From Hysterangium stoloniferum (Eukaryota; Basidiomycota; Agaricomycetes; Hysterangiales; Hysterangiaceae), in contig WHVD01000019.1 in NCBI GenBank assembly GCA_015178975.1, positions 496,001 through 560,000 on the forward strand: a stretch of DNA of 64,000 nucleotides, given 5' to 3'. Numbering within the stretch: position 1 is the first letter of the stretch; every line of letters starts with the position of its first letter. The position numbers were made by a program, and so were the translations under genes. The notes beneath the pieces were generated by a model. It saw only the letters and a program-made list of their open reading frames with translations. It ran no database searches and was not told the DNA's origin. Positions 46,181 through 57,735 of the stretch are shown piece after piece.

Positions 46181-48817
46181 ATGCCAGCATCCCACGCATT
46201 CGCACCACATACTCCATCTCGCTCACCTCTCAGGAATGGTGTTACCTTAGATCCTGCTACTGGAACGCTCAGCGAAGACGGTTCTTCTAATGAGATCGAT
46301 GTTCATGATCCATGGGGAAGAAGCGAAATGAGCCATTCTCCAGCATCTTCTATTAACCAATTTGCCTCTTCATTCGCGCAGAGGGTCGGTTCACTCGTAT
46401 CTTCTGTTAGCCCAGGTTCTCAAAATGCACGTCTTCCAACTGAAGCTGAACTCGAGGCGGAAGCAGAATCACAACGAGAAAGAAGCAGGCGCGAGGCAGA
46501 ACGCATCCTTACTCGCGAAGCTGTGGAGAGGAAGAAAGTAGAGGACAGAGTACTCGAAATGCTCGAGGCCTCCAAAACGCGACCAACGCGTTCACAAACG
46601 ACACCGTCACCCGGCGCGCCTTCCAGTCCTTCGACTTCCCACAAGGAAGGTAGCAGTTGGTGGACCGCCGCGAAGAGTAAATTAACGCCTACAAAGGAGT
46701 TAACTCCAGCCCAACAAATAGTATTAGATACGAAAGCGAAAGAGAAAGAGAAGCGCAAGAGCCGAGATAAGGACTGGCCCACCAATCCTGCTGGTAAATT
46801 TCAGGACCCTACTTATCAGTCACTTTCATTGCCACCTGGTGCACGACCTGCAAGTGCAATGGTTGGCGGAGGTGCGAATGTAGTCCCTGGCCATCCAATG
46901 TCGCCCAGCCCGCAGTCCAATCGCCCAGTGCAACAATTAGGCGGCGGCCCGCGCACGCCTTCACCCTCTAGGAACTCCACTCATATGTCTCTCAATTTGT
47001 CTAATAATGGGTCAACTCCTGATCTTTCACGCTTGCCTGGTTCATCACCAGCCCCTTCGGCTTCTTCCAGAGATCCGCCTCCTTTGTACGCCCAATTCTC
47101 TCCCCAAGGAACACTCGATGTTCCAGGTGCGTGTAGTCACGTGCCTAATATGATTGGGACTCATATATGATCAGCCACGCTATTGACCATTGCTCGCCGG
47201 TTCGAAAAGCTGGAACGCTGGGCTGTGGGCCATGTCCGCGCTCTCGAGGAACGTATGGGCGACGTGGAAAAGTGGCTTGTGGATAAAGAGCGCCAACGGG
47301 AGCGTGAACATGATTCAGCTTCATCAAAAATCTCTTTGGACAACAAGATTGACACTGAACCTCGAGACGCCGACCGCAATGTCTTAACGCCTACTCAGGT
47401 TGTACGTGAGGTGACCATTGAACGTAAAACAGTGGAAGTAGATCAGGAAGTCAAGCGCAATGTTAATGAGATGAAGGACGAACTAGGCGAACTCCGTAAT
47501 CGTGTCGGTGAACTAGGACGGGAAATGGCCCGTATTGTCACCTCTGCCCACAACGCCGTCACTCATCCCGTCTCTCCGTCGGAGGTCTCGGGCTTCGGAA
47601 TAGGCAGACTAGGTTCTCCCGGAGTAGATAGCACCGACGGGACGGGACCCAATACACCAGTTGTATCAAGTGCGCGCATATTACCTTTAGTACCGATTGA
47701 GCAGAATCTTCCGCGACACACACAATCGCCCTCTGCGCATTCGATTGCACAATCTGAAACTGCTAGCATCATATCGACCAGTACAGCAACGCGTACAAAG
47801 TTACCATACCCCACTGGTGACTATACTTCTCCATCACCGCCCAGTTCCCCTCGCCCATCTACTAACCATATCGGAAATTATACCGCCAATAACGCAGCCT
47901 CGAATATATCCCGGACTAGACCAATATCCCATGCCGATCTTCCCATGCCTCAGAGCAATATCCCTGCTTCAGGTATTGTCCGTGCTACTGCGTCGGCTGC
48001 CAGTTCCAATTCCGTATCCCCTTCAGTTTCACAGCCCACCAATGCTGGATCTATGTCTATCAGCCCCTCGCCACGGAAACGTTATACTGTGGCACTTGGA
48101 CAGCCTCTTTCCTCCTCGCCGTCAACATCTTCACAGTCCCCTGTACCACCTAGTAATATGAGTCGAGATCTTAAGAAAGATGATTTCGGAGACAATCTCT
48201 TCTCGGAACCTCAAGAGCTTAAACTACATACGGCATTTTTCTCGCATGTCCCTATTGAAAATGATGACGACGACGACGACGACGAAAACCCAGCGGATGT
48301 TGAGGAAGAGGGTGAGGGCCAAGGGACGTCCCTACGTCGACAGGAAACTATAGGCAAGACAGCGATCACACTTTCCCGACTTTCCACCTCTCCTCCTCCA
48401 TCACAGACCTCCTCGCCCAACAGAAGCGCCGGCGGATTACACCGCGGCTCCCCACGTCACTCACCATCCAATCCTCGCCTCCGCGCACAGTCAACATACG
48501 GCGTACCTGGCTCTTCGTCTGTCTCCCTTACTGGCACCCCTGCCACTCGTTCCCCCACTGGTGAGTCCAGTAGCGGTGGCAGCAGGGCTCTTGCTAAAGA
48601 TAATGACGGCAAAGGGAGCTGGAAGTCTCGCTCCCGCAGTATTGATCGATTTAATGTTGGACCCAGTTCAGAGGGCACGCGGAATTTTATGGATCCGCTT
48701 GTCATACGAAAGAAGGAGAAAACTGCTGCAAGGAATTCTGTTGTCCTCTCTCCTGGGGGACCCAGGGGGAGGGTGGCGGATTTGTTGGCTTTCTTTGATG
48801 CCGATAAGCAACAATAG
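46181..48817 (+). CDS. Large Ser/Pro-rich coiled-coil protein
   Basis: Two exons, 46181-47126 and 47175-48817, joined across a 48-base intron (GTGCGT..GATCAG) in phase. The product is 862 residues. Residues about 70-130 form a charged helix (EAELEAEAESQRERSRREAE). About 310-350 read TIARRFEKLERWAVGHVRAL, EERMGDVEKWL, and 390-430 form another coiled coil (EVKRNVNEMKDELGELRNRVG). Most of the rest is low-complexity Ser/Pro. A run of Asp (DDDDDDDEN) lies near residue 710, encoded by GAC repeats. The C-terminus RGRVADLLAFFDADKQQ is well ordered. It is probably a cytoskeletal or polarity scaffold by composition only; no family was recognised. A possible upstream exon (46009-46122, MYSGNHRSTLS..) has a good donor but cannot be joined without meeting TAA, so I start at 46181. 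Confidence 0.75.
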
Positions 48818-49689
48818 CAGTAGCTATAGTTATTCATCTGATGGCTGTCTGGTGAAGTTGTCTCGATGGATCTAATAACTGGACTACCCCCCTCTGGGAA
48901 AACTCACATTCTGCAATTTTCATCAGAATGGAAGGAGAATTTTTGATTTTTCCCATGCCTTTATTCTTACGACATGACGACGACATCATTTTTTCTGTGT
49001 TGCATACCAGTATTCGTGTTCATGTTTAGGCCTCCTATGAGCCTTGTTTGCGTATGCAATCGTAATATAAATATGCGTAATGGGCTGATAAAATATGCTC
49101 CATCATATAAAGGGATTCATAAGTCACAGCGATATCCAAACCTGCCTTTTAATGGGACGGGTGCAAGTGAGTCAATTGGTTTGGAGAAGATGATAGATTA
49201 TTGCATAAATTCTGGCACGAGGTTTCTTAAAGGCGTCTTCCTGTTAATCTAGGGTTCCGAGAAGATATAAAATTTCTCTCGGAAATACCGGTGCATGAAC
49301 GAAATGAGAATTCGACATGGGCGGCACGCACACTGGAACAAAACGAGTTTTCTTACTTTGACATTTGCATATCATGTGAGATAAGGTTTACGATTCAAAG
49401 TGGAGGTATGCCTGTACCAGTACCAAAAACATAAACAAACCTAATCGGCGTCGGGGATCACGCTTTGCGCTCGCTTGAGCTCTAGGAGGTGTTGCCATGT
49501 TGAATACAACAAATGAGGCAAGCAGGATAGATCCCACTTCTAGAAGGAAGTTGGGGAGGGCGGTCGAACAGAGTTTCCCCTAGTGTAACGTTATCACGGG
49601 GTATTTTGATATTTAGCAGGCTCAATCGTCAGATGTGTTATCAATATAACATACGGAATATAAGGTACCGCGGCGGTGAGGGAGTTTCC

Positions 49690-49980
49690 GAAGAGAAATG
49701 AGAGACTACGACAGCAAACGCAAGAGCTTGCTCCCATGCCGTCATTTTGCGTCTGGTCAAAGATGAGTATACAGAAACATACACTATATCTGTGAAATAA
49801 TCAGCTCTGGCGGGGTTATTGTAATTAATGAAATAATTACGAGACCTAGCAATGGCAATCATGCCAAGCAGAGAGTGCGTGAAGAGATAATTATTAGAAT
49901 ATGGGACACAACCTTGCGGAACCAGTATAGGGTCGAAGTGGAAGGATTCTATGCAGAGGAAATTAAGAACAAAGTAAAGT
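49690..49980 (+). pseudogene. Fragment of an unknown host-like gene, copy 2
   Basis: Plus-strand reading EMRDYDSKRKSL, then ISSGGVIVI and NHAKQRVREEIIIRIWDTTL, with stops between them. Same unknown gene as 43060-43365, opposite strand. It extends slightly farther (YRVEVEGFYAEEIKNK). Confidence 0.45.
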
Positions 49981-50630
49981 GCTTCGGGGAGTGAGCCTCC
50001 CAGTGCGAGGAGCTAGAGGGAACGTCAGGAATAAACGGTTTGGCCATGAGTACTCTATGAAATTTGAAGGTAAAGTCAATCATTACGAGAAATCGGCACA
50101 TGCCTGGAACAAAATGAGCAACCCACATTGTCAAATATATCAATTTGCTTCCAGTGGTTATGGTTCAAATCAACTATCGGTCGGGCTGGTTCTTGAGTAT
50201 TTCAAGCTTTCCAACTTCAGCGTCATGATGACAATTCCGGAAAGATATTGAGCAGAAACAACCAATAGCATAAAATATCAGGAGAGAAAGTTTACTTCTA
50301 TGAGTGATAATGAAATCCAAGAAGACATGCCAAACTGAATATTGGATAGCTGTGCGAGCGTGCGCAAGGCGGATCAATCACAGACACTTACGGCGAAAAC
50401 GGGAGGCTTCCGATCTTTTTATATTATAATCGCCAGCCCATCCAATACCTCAGCATGTAGTTAGACCATCGCCAGAAAGCTCGGATCCGACAGATTTGTG
50501 GGTCCTTTGTAGAGGCTGCCAGTACGAGTTGACAAATATATCACTGGCATCAGTAATCTTCGCATCAAATGTTTATTCTACACTAGCATACCCACCTCGA
50601 TACTTACATATACCAGAAATTTTTAGTACA

Positions 50631-50676
50631 ATACCTCAGTCGTTGCATTTGCTAAACTCGGTTGCGACTGAGGTAT
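50631..50676. repeat. 12-bp inverted repeat with CTCAGTCG/CGACTGAG core
   Basis: ATACCTCAGTCG (50631-50642) and CGACTGAGGTAT (50665-50676), a 22-base spacer. The core matches the hairpin in the copia LTR at 26334-26365 and the motif in the LTR at 4703-4923. Confidence 0.8.
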
Positions 50677-51261
50677 GTCTCTTTACTTAGTGTATACTAT
50701 TGTGCCAAATAACTCGTTTACACTGTCAGAAGACTTGTCAATGAATTCATCCGACACCTAGGCGGCGCGTTCTTATGATAGAAGCCCGTCTTCTTCTAGG
50801 TCGAAGTTAATGAAGCAGCTGCGAATATGTTCAGAGTGAGATGTTGTGCATAGTAAGAAATTAATGCCCGAACTACCCATGTATACCCGAATTTCCTCTC
50901 CATTCTGATAATCAAACTCTCTAGCGGCAGATGGGGATCATATCAGTGCTGGACTCAATGCGCACATAATCATACTTTTGCTATTACTATCACGATAGCT
51001 GTGCTAAATAATTTGGGGGTAACCATTCTGTAGATATACTATTATGGACTGGGAATTCTACCTCGAATAAGTACATCCTTGACACCTAACCTGTAAGTAC
51101 TTATTACATGTAATGGCTTCTGCATCCATCACTAGGTAATAGCTCAGTTGAGGTTAGGAAGCACATAGAAATGAAAAGTAAGTCGCGTTGGTTGTATAAA
51201 TATTCCGAGCCCTGAGATACCTCTCCAGTCTTTTACCCAAATTGTCATCCAGGGTCGGTCT

Positions 51262-52759
51262 ATGGACATCCCAGATACATCTACTATTTTGAGCGCGTTG
51301 TTGGCGTGTGAGTGAGCATTTATTCTATACAGCGATAAGGCTGATATGCGACTATTTTAGACAATGTAACCAAATATTTCTGGGTAGCGGCAACAGCTGC
51401 AATGATGTATGAATATCGTAAGCTAAGCATAGCCTTCCACTTTGCTTCACTCTTCCCCAGTCAATCCTCTAACATGTGCTTGCAGTTCTGACAATCGAGC
51501 ATGAGGTATTCAAGGGCTTGCTATTTCTGCGAACATTATAAGTGATTGCAAGATGCACAGGCCAGAGTTTGGCAACGCCAATGGTCTTTGGGAAAGGTCC
51601 TGTATCTATTGGTAAGCCAGCTAAGCATACCAAAAAATAAACTCATCATAAATATACGTAGATCCGCTATTGGGGGACCATTTCGGTCATTATCGATATC
51701 ACAGGTGCGAGAAACGTCGCAAGAGTAACAAGATTCGAACTAATACTCACCATACCCCAGTGATGTTCATCCACGGACTCGGAGACGAAGCAAGTATCAT
51801 CCTACCTCCCTCCACGCTGCCTCAACCTTACCATGCGTGATTTTGTATAGTTGTAATTGTCGACAATATTTTGGCTTTTGGGTAAATAAAAACTGACACT
51901 GTCAACACTTTCAGTTGCGCAAGATTTGTCTGGTGGCAGCTTAGCTCGTGAGTACCTCTGCAGATATCTCAGAGGATATTAACTAAGCAACGTTCTAGGA
52001 TTGCAGTTACGATTGTAGCGGTGGAGAGTAAGAACTCAATGCGTTTGACAATCAGTTCGACTTACTGAATCATTCTCATTCTCAAGTTGTACTCACATGT
52101 CGGGTCAGTCCAATGGGCGCCTCGGCAGGTATATTTCAGAATTAAAACGTTTATAGATTTATGTGGTATATGGAGGAAACAAGATGATTGCTGTCATCTT
52201 AGGAATCATTTTGGCTATCGGAACTGCAGCTTCGCTCATTATATATAAATATAGCAATGTTACCGGTAAATTTTGACATATACTATTGATCACGTCGTTG
52301 TCTTATCTTGGGATATTCTAGGACAAGCAGTCGGTTTCGGTCAATCAGGCTGTAAACTGAGCACGCTGACCCCTCTGTTTGGGTATTTGATGCTTCCTGT
52401 GTTGATAAACGAGACACTCCTATGCATTCTAATGTTGTTCAAGGCTTTGAAGGCAAGAACTAGCTACAGGTCTCCATTGTTGGGCGTCATTATAAGAGAC
52501 AGGTATGGACATCACAACCATATCGTTGGGTAAACATGCTTATGCTTCGCCCATGTTTTCAGCTTGTTCTATTTTGTGGGGTATGTAGTTTTACATACTC
52601 TCAACTATTATAAAATCATTGTTAATATACCTCAGAATATTCATAGTTTTTCTCCCAAATGCCATACTTTTTCTTGTAAGGCCTCAGAATTACACTGAAA
52701 TCGGTGTATTGTGCGTGCTTGATCAATTTCCATGGATAATCACTGACATCTCATTTTAA
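51262..52759 (+). CDS. DUF6533-type seven-helix protein, locus 5 (tandem copy 1)
   Basis: Exons include 51262-51307 (MDIPDTSTILSALLA), 51361-51417 (NVTKYFWVAATAAMMYEY), a small LTIEHE exon, RVWQRQWSLGKVLYLL (about 51552-51610), IRYWGTISVIIDI, CARFVWWQLS (about 51920) and IAVTIVAVE. A long exon after 52180 carries MIAVILGIILAIG. The next has GCKLSTLTPLFGYLMLPVLI and ETLLCILMLFKAL, then IIRD, LFYFVG and IFIVFLPNAILFL, ending ITDISF and TAA at 52759. The order and the W-R-x-W-S-L-G-K-V-L block are typical of DUF6533 proteins. Two middle joints (about 51890 and 52110) do not keep phase as I read them, so splicing there is uncertain. It stops earlier than the sister copy because of a TAA in place of a TATGAC stretch. 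Confidence 0.58.
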
Positions 52760-53925
52760 AAAAAGATGGGAAACTGTTGTTTGTTCCTCCTTGGGCTGTC
52801 GGCTCCTCGTGCACGTTATGGCTTCTCCAGATGGTCAGGATAACAGATTTAAAAGGATAGGACATAAAACCAATACCACTCAACAAGGTATTCCACGATT
52901 TTAAAGTATCTCGATGCACTATGGGCTGACGTCACTAATTAGACTCCTCTTTAATGTGGAGAATGAGGGAAAATTACTCCAAGTATGATTTCCCAGCCGC
53001 GGGATATTAACTGCAGCAATGTATCTTCTCTGCGAATGGTTCGATTCATTCCGGCTTATTATGTTGGCCATCACGTTTCAGTTGTAAAAGAGTTCTTTTT
53101 TTTTGTAAAATTTCAATTTGGTTTTAAATAATAAAATATTCACTGTCTTGGTCTTAGCTTCCAAAACTACCTCAAAAATCGTAGACGTGGCGGCTATAAT
53201 GTCTGCGTATGATATGTCATCTGCGCCAGTGTATCAACGCCCAGGTTGGTTTCGACAAACGCAAGGGAGGGACAGCTATGGCTTCGCACATTTGATCAAA
53301 TGAATTGAGCTATTGACCGACGATCTAGCTTACCCCTAAATTCTTCATAAAACTCCTTCACTTAGAATATTGTGGTTACATCCTCTGGTAGCCACAAATG
53401 GACGGATAGTTTAAACATAAAGAAACCACTTACAGAGACCAGCTGAGGTAATGTGGTTACACACGTTAGCGGTACCTAGCAGTATGGGAATTAGGAGAGG
53501 AGGCCTCAGTCTAAGGCCTCCAACACCTCATACTCACTAAAACCGCGACTGCATCACCTGGAGGCAAACTCCATGAGTTTCTAGATCTCGTACGAGCAGC
53601 TTTCCCCAGGCAGCTCTTACCGACCGCTCCGGCGTCGCTTTTCTTCTGTACTTTGCAACGTCTCGGTTGACATGATGTCCGTTCTTTTCTGGTGCTTGGG
53701 GTATGTATGCATCTATTCTCAGCTCTCGGTCGGAGCTCAGCGTCGTCCTCTCTACTGGTTTTGAGCCGATATCTCTTCCATAGGCGGCTTTGGTCACCAG
53801 TATTGTACTAAGATACACTGCTGCGGTGAACCCCTTCTGGAGCACCGCAAAATCCGTCCCAAGGAGATGAGATTTAACAAATGAATTTTGTTTTGTACTA
53901 AATCTAACTTAAAATAGACACTTTA
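52760..53925. other. Downstream part of the duplication and a gene-free stretch
   Basis: 52760-53100 is alike 56400-56660, and 53130-53200 is alike 61390-61460, so this is the undisturbed version of the site hit by the 4.7-kb transposon. A minus-strand open frame at 53537-53845 has no recognisable family. Confidence 0.55.
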
Positions 53926-54408
53926 AGTCACACAAAAATTGAACTAAAGGTAATCTTTAGGCTGAATTTAGTTTGTGAGTAAATATGACATCTAGTTACA
54001 ATATTGAGCATGCCAAAATACACTCAGAAAATATCCTTTCATCAATTATGACTGCATAAAACCAGTCATTTTAAGATAACATTAAAGGGAAATAATAGTT
54101 GAAAATTAGATAGACTTTTGAAACACTAGAGAAATATGACATTTTGAATCTATTTTAAGGAGTACTTAAAATCCCATTCCTAAAGGTGTCCTTTTGCTAT
54201 GTGTTGAAAAATAAATTTAGTAATAAGATTTTACAGTACATCAAAATGAGCCATTTAGTAAATAAATTTAAGACAGTCCCAAATTAAAAAATTTGTACGA
54301 AGATTGTGAATATATTTCGACATCCTCAATATTGTAACTAGATGTGATATTTTCGCATAAACTAAATTCAGCCTAAAAGTAACCTTTAATTCCATTTTTG
54401 TTGACTGT
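53926..54408. mobile_element. MITE, 483 bp, with long inverted ends and TA target site
   Basis: The first and last roughly 80 bases are inverted copies at about 80% identity (shared TTTAGGCTGAATTTAGTTT and ACATCTAGTTACAATATTGAG). Flanked by TA at 53924-53925 and 54409-54410. The interior is AT-rich with no coding region. The TA site points to a Tc1/mariner-type source. The outermost bases of the two ends differ slightly (AGTCACACA against ACAGTCAACA). Confidence 0.8.
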
Positions 54409-54554
54409 TAGGATGGGGATTCCCGCCGGGCCCCGATCCTAAATAATTTGGGCACAACCATTTTGGATTCTGTAGATATACTATTATGGACTGGGAATTC
54501 TACCTCGAATAAGTACTTCCTTGGCACCTAACCTGTGAGTACTTATGACATGTA

Positions 54555-54762
54555 ATGGCGTCTGCATCCATCACTCAGTTCACTGAGGTATACAATACAT
54601 AGCTCAGTTGAGGTTAGGAAGCACATAGAAGCGAAAAGTAAGTCGCGTTGGTTGTATACATGGCGTCTGCGTCCATCACTCAGTTCACTGACGTATACAA
54701 TACATAACTCAATTGAGGTTAGGAAGCACATAGAAACGAGAAGTTGCGTTGGTCGCATAAAT
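54555..54762. repeat. 105-bp tandem duplication upstream of DUF6533-type locus 6
   Basis: Units start TGGCGTCTGC(A/G)TCCATCACT at 54556 and 54661, and each includes GAGGTTAGGAAGCACATAGAA. The sister locus at 51262 has a single unit at the same place. The duplication lies about 60-270 bases before the start codon, so it doubles promoter or 5'-leader sequence. Confidence 0.8.
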
Positions 54763-54822
54763 ATTCCGAGTCCTCAGATACCCCTCCAGTCTTTTACCCA
54801 AATTGTCATCCAGGGTCGGTCT

Positions 54823-56397
54823 ATGGACATCCCAGATACATCTACTATTTTGAGCGCGTTATTGGCGTGTGAGTGGACATTTATTCTATAAAGCGATAAG
54901 GCTGATATGCGACTATTTCAGACAATGTAACCAAATATTTCTGGGTAGCGGCAACAGCTGCAATGATGTATGAATATCGTAAGCTAAGCATAGCCTTCCA
55001 CTTTGCTTCACTCTTCCCCAGTCAATCCTCTAACATGTGCTTTCAGTTCTGACAATCGAGCATGAGGTATTCAAGGGCTTGCTATTTCTGCGAACATTAT
55101 AAGTGATTGCAAGATGCACAGGCCAGAGTTTGGCAACGCCAATGGTCTTTGGGAAAGGTCCTGTATCTATTGGTAAGCCAGCTAAGCATACCAAAAAATA
55201 AACTCATCATAAATATACGTAGATCCGCTATTGGGGGACCATTTCGGTCATTATCGATATCACGGGTGCGAGAAACATCGCAAGAGTAACAAGATTCGAA
55301 CTAATACTCACCATACCCCAGTGATGTTCATCCAAGGACTTGGAAACGAAGCAAGTATCATTCTCCCTCCCTCCATGCTGCCCCAACTTATCATGCGTGA
55401 TCCTGCGTAGTTGTAATTGTCGACAGCATTCTGGCTCGGGGATAAATAGAAACTGACACTCACGACACTTTTCAGCTGTGCAGTATTTGTTTGGTGGCAG
55501 CTTCTCTCGTGAATACCTTTGTAGATATTATATCTTGGAGGATATTGATTAAGCAACGTTCTAGGTGTGCAGTCGTGATTGTGGCTGTGGACAGTAAGAA
55601 ATCAACTAGCATTTGACAATTTGTTCGACTTACTAAATCCTTCTCAAGTTATACTTATATGTAGGGTCAGTCCAATGCGCACCTCGGCAGGTAAATTTCT
55701 GAATTAAAAACGTTTATAGATTTATGTGGTATATGGAGGGAAAAAGATGATTGCCGTCATCTTGGGATTCATCTTGGCTATCGGAGTTGCAGCGACAATC
55801 ATGATATATAATTATAGCAACGTCACCGGTAAATTTTGACATTTGCTATTGATCACGTTGTTGTCTTATCTTGGGATATTCTAGGACAGGCAGTCGATGT
55901 GGGTCTATCAGGCTGTAAATCGAGCACACTGACCCCTCTGTTTGGGTACTTGATGCTTCCTACGTTGATGAACGAGACAATCTTGTGTCTTTTAATGCTA
56001 TTCAAGGCTTGGAAGGCACATAAAACTGGCTCCAAGTCCCCGTTATTGGGCGTTGTTATAAGAGACAAGTATGGATATCACAACCATATTGCTGGATAAA
56101 TATGCTAATGATCGCCCATGTTTTCAGTATTTTCTATTTTGTAGGGTATGTAGTTTTACACACTCAGCTGTACTCGACTCATTGTTAATATACTTCAGAA
56201 TATTTACCGTTTTTCTCCCAAATGCCATAATATTTCTTCTAAGGCCTCAGAATTACAATGAAATCGGTATATTGTGGGTTCTCAATCAATTGTCATGGAC
56301 ACTCATTCATATCCCATATGACAAAAAGATGGGAAATTGTTATTTGTTCCTCGTTAGGCTGTCGTCTCCTCATGCACATTATGGCTTCTCCAGATGA
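54823..56397 (+). CDS. DUF6533-type seven-helix protein, locus 6 (tandem copy 2)
   Basis: Paralogue of 51262-52759, about 90% alike and in the same orientation, with the same exon order. It has MDIPDTSTILSALLA, NVTKYFWVAATAAMMYEY and RVWQRQWSLGKVLYLL. Later come MIAVILGFILAIG, STLTPLFGYLMLPTLMNETI, LLGVVIRD and IFTVFLPNAIIFL. The final exon runs on through YNEIGILWVLNQLSWTLIHI to TGA at 56397, longer than in copy 1. The helix pattern and the W-x-R-x-W-S-L-G-K block support DUF6533. The middle joints have the same phase doubt as copy 1. The 4.7-kb transposon begins 282 bases after the stop. Confidence 0.6.
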
Positions 56398-56678
56398 TCT
56401 GGATAACAAAGTTAAACGGATAGGACATGGGAGAAATACTACTCACAAGGTGTTCCACGATTATAAAATATCTCATTGCACTATGAGCTGACATCACTAA
56501 CCAGACTTCTCTTTCATGTGAGGAACATGAGAAAATCACTTCAAATAGAATTTCTCAGCAGCAATGTGTCTTCTCTGTGAATGATTTGAGTCATACCAGA
56601 TTATCATGATCACCATCAGGCTCCTTGTAAAAGAGTTCCTTTTTTTTTGTAAAATTTCAATTTTCTACAATAGTTTTA

Positions 56679-56726
56679 CAGCTGTTCCGGGTACCGATGG
56701 CGGAGTTCCAATTTCAATAAAATTCC
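56679..56726 (+). repeat. Left terminal inverted repeat (outer 48 bp)
   Basis: Inverted match to 61335-61382 with one mismatch at base 23 (C against T). Confidence 0.93.
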
Positions 56727-57735
56727 GTTTTAGATTGTCAAACAAATGACGCTGTATCTTGCGAACAGGGTGTGATTAATGTTGAAGTTATGGCCGCTCG
56801 GTAATAATCTCAACGTAATGACATTTGTGGGTCCTAGAATACTTCATGCTAAACTACGTAATTATGTATAGTAGCTTAGTAATCCTAACGCTTTTTGTTC
56901 GCGTCCACGGTGTACCGACGTATACCCCCCCCTTTGCGTCAACAATTAAGACACAACCATTTGGGATATATATATAGTAGTATGGGGCATTGTGCCTATA
57001 ACTTAAATGTAGCTTATTACTGTTAAATTTGATGATGAAACACACCTTTTTTATAGGGGGAGTCCACCAATTATTGCAACTTTTCATATGAAGATGCTAA
57101 TTGTGGACCATGCATTTGGAGGTTAATGTGTGTCAGAACCACTATACACCTCCCAGAGCATCCAACCTATATTGTCAGGAGGTGCTACACTAACTGACAC
57201 AAGATATTGAGACACAAAGTACTTTTATTACAAGCTTATTAAACCCTTGTATATTGTGTATTGCAATAGAGTCAACTCATACTATTTTAATAATTACATG
57301 GTATTTATAATTTACTCCTACACCATTGCACTGGCTCTCCTGCCTCCATTTTGGCTTGGATGAGCCCAATGATTGGTGTACACAATATTGTTTACTGCAT
57401 ATAGCTACTTAAAGGAGATGTAGGCTTAATACTTGCTCTATAATGAGGGGGTTACTCTCTACATGCCAGTGGGACTCTTCTTAGATTGCCTTATTTTAGC
57501 ACATTTGTGCAGAGATAAATTGGGATACTATAAGTAAATATTTAGCTAGCTTTGTACCTATAATTGAGATCTGTATGTAGTTGTAAATGATATGTGTTGA
57601 GACAGATGCATCTTGCTAACCGAGTGGACCATCCATGTGCAGTTGTCACACTGTGACACCTCTTCACCCTGCAAAATTCCTCGTTTACACTCACATGAGT
57701 AGAAGATACCCATTGACTCGACTGGTCCTGCTACA

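Larger units (their letters stand above)
48818..51261. other. Intergenic stretch with gene relics
   Basis: No intact gene was found. It holds the relic at 49690-49980 and the hairpin at 50631-50676. From about 51000 it is the upstream arm of the segmental duplication shared with 54430 onward. Confidence 0.45.

Noticed and set aside
46420-46785. Minus-strand 121-codon open frame
   Set aside because: Shadow of the well-supported plus-strand Ser/Pro-rich gene.
53537-53845. Minus-strand 102-codon open frame
   Set aside because: No recognisable motif, and it lies in a repeat-rich intergenic stretch.
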